This document shows positions 58,540-64,000 of a stretch of 64,000 bases of DNA, piece after piece. Position numbers and translations under genes: made by a program. The stretch lies in contig NC_081824.1 in assembly GCF_030867095.1 (NCBI RefSeq), positions 345,706,203 through 345,770,202 of the forward strand, in the 5' to 3' direction. The stretch's first letter is position 1, and each line of letters starts with the position of its first letter. Under the pieces are notes generated by a model, which saw nothing but the letters and a program-made list of their open reading frames with translations, was not told the origin of the DNA and did not search any database. The stretch is from Alligator mississippiensis (lineage: Eukaryota > Chordata > Crocodylia > Alligatoridae).

Positions 58540-61500
58540 CAGGGGATCAAATGTTGTTTCTACTCTGGGAATATAAGCTTCAGATGTGTAATGTGTAAAA
58601 TTACTGGGAGCTGTGACAAAGCCGTACAAGGGTGAAATATACTGCTGCTGAATTTTATATGTGCATTTTATATGTGCTTTTCTGCATTCTTTCATATGCT
58701 TTAGGAGCAAGAGAATTCCCCAACCAGGCCAGTGCCCTGCTGGAAAGCAAGGGTATCTCCAGGATGTCAGTCTCAAATTTGTACCTGGGGCAGGATATTA
58801 TTATGTGCTCCATGGTTTGATCAGGGTTTCCACAGTTGCAGCCAGGTGAGGTTTTTAGGCACCACTTGTACATCAGGTGGCCACACCAAACATGTCCAGT
58901 GCGTATCCTATCAAGGGTTGTCCACATGGAAGGTTGGAGGGATGTTGCATTGTTTGGTCAGAGGAAGGTTGAAGCCTGGCTGTTGCACTGTTGGGTTGGA
59001 AACAAGGTGTTTATTTGGGAAAGTGTTTTCTGCTCAAGCTTTCCTCCAAGATTCTTCAGTGTTGTGGTATATGAGGTGCTCAGTTCGTGTCCCAAAAGGT
59101 TTTCATGAAATCATGTGATGAGTTGGGAGATCCTGAATGGGAAGGTACAGATTGCTATTGATACGCATTTTTTCTCTGTATGATGCTACATCCCGTCGAA
59201 AAGAGGGAGGAGTAATGTTTGAAAGTACTGGTAGCCACTGCACTGGAGTTGATATCAAAGTTCCAGAGATAGTTCTCATTACTGAGTAGAGTTGTGTGTC
59301 GATGAGTTTGTTATGTTGACTTGAGGCCCAGATGGGTGCCCAGTACTCAGCTGTACCCTGCTCAGACCAGGGCTACGGCAGAAGTGTGAAGGACATCCAC
59401 TTTTGCACCCCAGGTTGTGTTGGAGAGCTTTTGGATGATATTCACTTGTGCCTTTGTTTTCATGGCAGTCTTTCGGATGTGATGATGGTAGGTTAGGGAG
59501 TGATCAGGGGTCACCTCAAGGTAGGTAGGAGTTGGGTCGTGACATACTTTTTCTTAACAAAAGGTGACGTTGAGGGTGTTATGTGCCTTGCAATTGTCAA
59601 GATGGAATGCAGAGACGATAGACTTGGTTGGATTTATTCATTCTCCACTGATGGAAGTATTCAGCCATTATTGGTAAATCAGAGTTCAGTGTGGCTTCAG
59701 TATCCTAAAAAGATTTTGCTTGTGTGGTTAAAGTGATATCATTGGTGTAGATAAATTTCTGTGATGATGTGTAGGGCATATCACTTATGTAGATTGTTAA
59801 AAATTGTCAGTGCCAGAACACGACCCTGTGGAACGCTGTTGTTGAGTATTCTCGGAGTGCTGGCCTTATCTGGTAGGTAGACCTTCATCCTTCTGTTGCT
59901 CATTAAAGTCCACAGAAACTGGAGTAATTTGGCACATGGCAGCAGCAGGGAGAATTTGAGCATCAGTCACTGTTTCCACACAGTATTATAGACCGAGGAA
60001 AGATCTATGAGGGCAGCCTTGGTCTTGAGCTTATGGTGAAAACCAGCTTCAATGTTTGTAGTGATGGCAAGCACTTATTCACAGCAGCTACGATAGGGTC
60101 TAAAGCCAGCCTGTTCTTGGGGTCGTAATAGGTTGATGATAGCGATGATTCTTAGAAGGATGAGCTGCTCCAGGAGCTTATAGGTTTTGTAGAGCAAAGA
60201 GATAGGCCTGTAGCTCCTAGGGTCATGTACCAGCTTTCCTGATTTTGGCAGGGCTATCACCATTGCCTCATGCCAGATTTGTGGAATATAGCTGTTCTTT
60301 ATCACAGTTGAAAAGAGAGCCAGAAGCCATTGTTTTGCCGTGGGCCAAGAAGAGGGAGGAATTTCGGTGGAATACCATCTTTCCCAGCAGCTTTCCCCTT
60401 CTTTGTGGATGCTAGGCTAGCATCCAGTTCCACAAAAGTGAAATGATCTGACAGTCGAGAGGACTGGACAGTTTGCCATTGTCTCTCTTAATTTCGTTTG
60501 AGTTGGCCACCAATTTAGCAGCAACAGCATTTGAGCTGACTTGTGGGTTAGCGGCCTCTGTTGGGTTTTGTGAGGCTTGCGCCCCTTTTACCGCCTGGCC
60601 TGTCGGGGTGTGGCCCCTCCCCTCAACTCTCCTGCCACGACTTTGATGTTAAATGTACTTTAAGAGGGGTTTGCAGTGGAGATCTTTCCCGGGTGGGCCT
60701 CCCCGATAGGTGGTGGTACTTACGATCGTTCGACATGATGTTCCACGGGGCTCCGCCTCCCCTACACCCCGCCCACTCGCCAACCAGTTGGTGATGCATT
60801 AATGCTGTCTTCTGGTCCTGTATGACGACCGGGGACCTGTCTACCGGGTTCCTGGCGCTCTTTCTTCCCTCTTGGGGTAGTTTTTACATCAAAGGAAATA
60901 TTCCTCTGAGTAAGAAGGGGCTGCAGGGTTGCCTCCCTTATCCCAGCCCCCTCTCGGGGTCTCTGATGCCTCCTCTTCCTTACCGTAAGCAGGGAGCTCC
61001 CCTGCTTCCTTGGTATCTGCTTTTTCTGGTGGCTGTATAGGTGCTTCTGCTCTGCCTCCTGCAAGAGGCTTAAAGCTTTCTCCTGTGCTGCCTGCTTGAG
61101 CCACGCAGGCTGGGTTACCTCCTCCCCATGCCGGAGCCTGCCTCATGAGCTGCCAGCCCGTGTTCTCTCTCTCTGGCTGTCCCCCTGCCCCAGCTCCGGT
61201 GGGGCTTTTAAACTTTCCTGCAGCGGCTGGTACGGCCGCTGGGATTGGCTCAGCTGTTCCCCATGCCGGAAACAGCTGATTAAACAGCCGGCGTAATGCC
61301 GGTTCGCGCAGCTATGGCTGCGGGTGCGGCTCCTGCTGCGGCTGCTCTGAGGGAGGTACGTTAGCCCCTCTGGGGGCTTTTTCTCGGGGTCTGGGGCCCA
61401 TGGGGTCTACTCTCTCCCCCTCGAGAACCTGTGGGGGTGCCTCACTGCCACAGGTTTGATGTGTTAAGTTTCCTCAGGAAGCTCCAGGCCCAACGGCTTG

Positions 61501-62520
61501 AGTGCATCAAGTCTGTGGATTCCACTCAGTCCAGCCAGCTTTGTTGTCTACAAGTATCCAAAGATTCAAGTAGGGCTGTGGCTGTTGCTGGGTCTCCAGA
61601 TTCTTTATACCATTGGAAAAGGACTTAGCAGTCATGGCTCCAACAAGGGATGTACTGCTCTGAAACCTTGAAGGATGTTCTTTTTACCTGCAGCAATAAG
61701 CAGGGCCACAAAATGATTGTACTGTTTTGGCGTCAGGGGGATGCAATGGATGGTTTTGTCCACCTCAACAGTAAATCCAGACCAGTCTGCCCTATGAAAG
61801 TGCCATCTTGGCACTCATTTTGATGGCATGACAGGGATTTCAACTCCTACGTGACTCGTAATTGGCCTCTGCTGGCTGTGTGGGAAGTCTGAGAGAATAG
61901 TTTGAGACAGGTGTATAGGGACACCTTCATTATCTGACGAGACAAGGGTGAGGTCAGGGTTGCATTTCCTCCCCTATCTTGCTGGTAGAAAAGTTGTACA
62001 ATGTTTGGTATCATACACAAGGTGAAGATCCTGGGCTGACATCCAGTCTATCAGGGCTTGCCCATTGTTGTCATTTACATCGTAACCCCATTCGGTATGG
62101 GGACTGTTAAAGTCTCCCACGTATATAGTTAGATGCTAGGGGGGGTGGCAGATAGGAGAGCTGGATTAGGCCATTCTACATTAGGGGGTTTGTAGATATT
62201 GATAACTGTCAGCTCGCCAATTTTAATAGCTGATGTAGCGGTGCCTCTGTGTTCTGTGGTTGGGATTGTGATATAGTTGGTAGTCTCATCTTTCACATAG
62301 ATTACCAGGCCATATTTTACATGAGGTAGGGTTGTGGCAAGCTTGTAGCTGTAGATCTTATAGCAGTGTGCCTGCTCATTATTAGCAACATGCATTTCCT
62401 GTAATGTGAGAACATTCATATAATCGATCTCAGCATCTTTCCTAGGTTTTGCCCGCAAGAGACCTTCCTTCAGCATTCAGTAGACAGATCTGTGTTCCAG
62501 GGTCTAATCTTTGGGGTCTT
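58540..62520 (-). mobile_element. Decayed LINE with APE endonuclease and reverse transcriptase, reversed
   Basis: In 5'-3' order on the minus strand: endonuclease blocks NVLTLQEMH, VKYGLVIYVKDETTNY, INIYKPPNVEWP and DFNSPHTEWGYD (62470-62020); a linker WHFHRADWSGFTVEVDK (about 61800); RT blocks MVIALPKSGK, RSYRPISLL, PQEQAGFRPYRS and NNSVPQGRVLA (60300-59800); a PTYLEVTPDHSLTYHHHI block (59500); and a C-terminal CGNPDQTMEHIIISCPRY (about 58800). It resembles LINEs of the Jockey/I/Vingi group; the clade is uncertain. It contains frameshifts and stops, so is not active, and is split by the element at 60559-61452. Confidence 0.8.
60559..61452 (+). mobile_element. Probable solo LTR nested in the LINE
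   Basis: An 894-bp GC-rich insert beginning TGTTGGGTTTTGTGAGG and ending CCTCACTGCCACA, so the ends are partly inverted (TGT...ACA and GTGAGG/CCTCAC). The LINE reading is interrupted exactly here, between the blocks VESTD..RKLN and ..NPQVSSNAVAAKLV. No internal genes. No clear target duplication. Its orientation and LTR identity are inferred from the ends; it is younger than the LINE. Treated as a fossil. Confidence 0.5.
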
Positions 62521-62529
62521 GGTTCTTGA

Positions 62530-62780
62530 AAGGGATTCTTGGAATCACTTCAATTTTGAGTTTTGCTCCATTGACCGGGAGGCTAGTTAAAGGCGTTCAG
62601 TTGCCTTTTTGGTGACAATAGTTGCAGACCCAGGAATTTTCTGCATTGGGCGTTTATAAATATTGAGCTTTGGATAGACATAATTTTATATTATATTTAA
62701 ATGTTAAACAATTACAGTTGCAAAGCAGTCTGGGATTCTTGGTTGAAACTTGCCATATGAATGAAAAAAATTGTTGCAAC
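62530..62780. other. Junction between the reversed LINE and the CR1
   Basis: AT-rich from about 62640, with no recognised feature. The 5' start of the CR1 lies somewhere between 62770 and 62900. Confidence 0.5.
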
Positions 62781-62799
62781 CAGGGGAGATTTTCATGCA

Positions 62800-64000
62800 A
62801 TCGGTCAAAGATCAGACAGCAAAGCTGAGAGCCAAGATACTATATAAAATAGCAGATCTGAGGAAAGAACAGGCTGCGCAAACAGGCGTGCTCCTAGGCC
62901 CGGTGTGCGAGTTAGCGTGGGAGTTCACGCAGGAGGGCAAGCGGGAGGGCCCGAGGCCCTGCCTGTGAGCCCCCCAGGGTAGACAGTCCCAGCCGCAGTC
63001 AGTGCACCAGCAGCATAACGTGGATGGGCATGAGCCACACCCCTTGGGTCCTCTAAGGGTCTGCGGCCTCCACCTTTGGCACCTCGGAGACCGCCACCCA
63101 GATGACGCCCATGGTTCTGGGCTCCACGCAGATGCTTACAAGTGCTGCCTGTCACTTTTTCAGGCTCTGGGGCCTGGGAGCATGGCCACCTCCCCTTGTG
63201 AGGTCTGCTCCCTTTTGGGGTCTCTGCTGCGCCAGCTGGAGGAGCTCCAGGCCACAGTCCAGAGACTCTGCGCCATCAGGGACTGTGAGCAGGAGATTGA
63301 CTCCTACGGCCAGGCCCTTCTCCCCTGGGAGGCGGAGGGCAGACCACTGTTGCCCTCCAGGACAAGGGAGGACTCGGGGACCTCCCATTCTGTCCAGCCC
63401 AGGGGATGGGCCGAGGTGGTCAAGGGCCCCCAGGCCGGCTGCACCATGGCCGCTGCCCCACTGGAGCTTTGCAACAGGTATGAACCTCTTGCAGCCCCTG
63501 CAGAGCCTACTGAGTTGCCAGCTCCTGCAGGCAACACAGGCTGTACTGTAGCTACCGCCCCCACTCTCCCCAAGACAAAACGCAAAGTGTTTGTCATGGG
63601 AGACTCCATCCTGAGGGAGACTGAGGGGATAATCTGCCTCCCTGACCCCTCAGCATGGGAAGTTTGCTGCTCCCCGGGAGCCCACATCCAAGACACTGTG
63701 GAGAAGATCTCTAAACTCCTTCAGCCCACTGACCACTATCCCATGTTCCTTATCCAGGTGGGCACCAATGACACGGCTCAGAGCGCTCCCAGCCGGGTCA
63801 TGAGGTGCTACAGGGATTTGAGAGCGGGGCATAAGGGTCTGGGGGTGCAGGTGGTATTTAATTTGATCCTCCCAGTCTCAGGCTATGGGCTGAAGAGGGA
63901 GAGGAGGATCCAGGTAGTTAACCAAAGACTGCGGCACTGGTGTCATCAGGAAGGCTTTGGCTTCCATGACTACAGTCCGCTCTTTGGTGAGAGAGGCAGT
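62800..64000 (+). mobile_element. CR1 LINE, 5' part, continues beyond window
   Basis: A GC-rich 5' region (62880-63180) followed by the ORF1 frame. It is in the opposite orientation to the neighbouring decayed LINE. The element's 5' end is unclear, and the ORF2 part would lie to the right of the window. Confidence 0.85.
63182..64000 (+). CDS. CR1 ORF1 protein (esterase domain), open to window edge
   Basis: The frame from ATG at 63182 runs 273 codons without a stop to base 64000; upstream it is open back to a TGA at about 62967, and 63182 is its first ATG. The N-terminal part has MATSPCEVCSLLGSLLRQLE and a coiled-coil-like leucine pattern. It then has the SGNH/GDSL-type esterase blocks KVFVMGDSILRETEG, IQVGTNDTAQS and VVFNLILPVSGYG, with the catalytic Ser in GDS. 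These match the CR1 ORF1 esterase. An intact ORF1 suggests a younger copy than the others here; it is a retrotransposon protein, not a host gene. Confidence 0.88.
   Translation, partial: MATSPCEVCSLLGSLLRQLEELQATVQRLCAIRDCEQEIDSYGQALLPWEAEGRPLLPSRTREDSGTSHSVQPRGWAEVVKGPQAGCTMAAAPLELCNRYEPLAAPAEPTELPAPAGNTGCTVATAPTLPKTKRKVFVMGDSILRETEGIICLPDPSAWEVCCSPGAHIQDTVEKISKLLQPTDHYPMFLIQVGTNDTAQSAPSRVMRCYRDLRAGHKGLGVQVVFNLILPVSGYGLKRERRIQVVNQRLRHWCHQEGFGFHDYSPLFGERGS

Noticed and set aside
63102-63551. 149-codon frame on + over the CR1
   Set aside because: It is out of frame with the CR1 ORF1 reading, which gives the recognisable esterase motifs.

Overview
This is vertebrate nuclear DNA, most likely from a crocodilian or a close sauropsid. 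The genes are split by long introns. The background is full of CR1 LINEs, hAT and Tc1/mariner miniature elements, degenerate tRNA-like SINEs and LTR remnants. The species call is an inference from repeat content, not from a direct marker. No bacterial features, CRISPR array or rRNA were seen.

Two convergent protein genes fill most of the window. From the left edge to about 31 kb runs the 3' part of SLC9A2 (Na+/H+ exchanger NHE2) on the + strand. Ten coding exons, with consistent phases and standard splice sites, encode the last 563 residues and the stop. On the - strand, from 54754 down to 43396, lies a complete six-exon MFSD9, a major facilitator superfamily transporter of 451 residues. Its first exon sits in a CpG island with three NRF1-like sites. 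From memory, SLC9A2 and MFSD9 are also convergent neighbours on human 2q12, which supports both calls.

Between the genes (31.0-43.4 kb) are 3' untranslated sequence and a repeat-rich spacer. It holds palindromic elements that share a 24-bp near-palindromic core, a roughly 130-bp near-perfect hairpin at 38.1 kb, and GC-rich hAT-type ends. MFSD9 introns carry a GC-rich Tigger-like element (47.2-48.2 kb) nested in another member of the palindromic family, and a hAT element with a perfect 8-bp target duplication.

Upstream of MFSD9 (55-64 kb) the sequence is almost all transposons: a reversed CR1 3' end, a probable solo LTR, an AT-rich repeat that is the inverted copy of one in MFSD9 intron 1, a decayed reversed endonuclease/reverse-transcriptase LINE split by a probable solo LTR, and the 5' part of a younger CR1. 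The ORF1 (esterase) frame of that CR1 is still open at the window edge.

No wholly new system is obvious. The most unusual items are the palindromic family, the inverted and direct repeats around the MFSD9 promoter, and the open CR1 ORF1.
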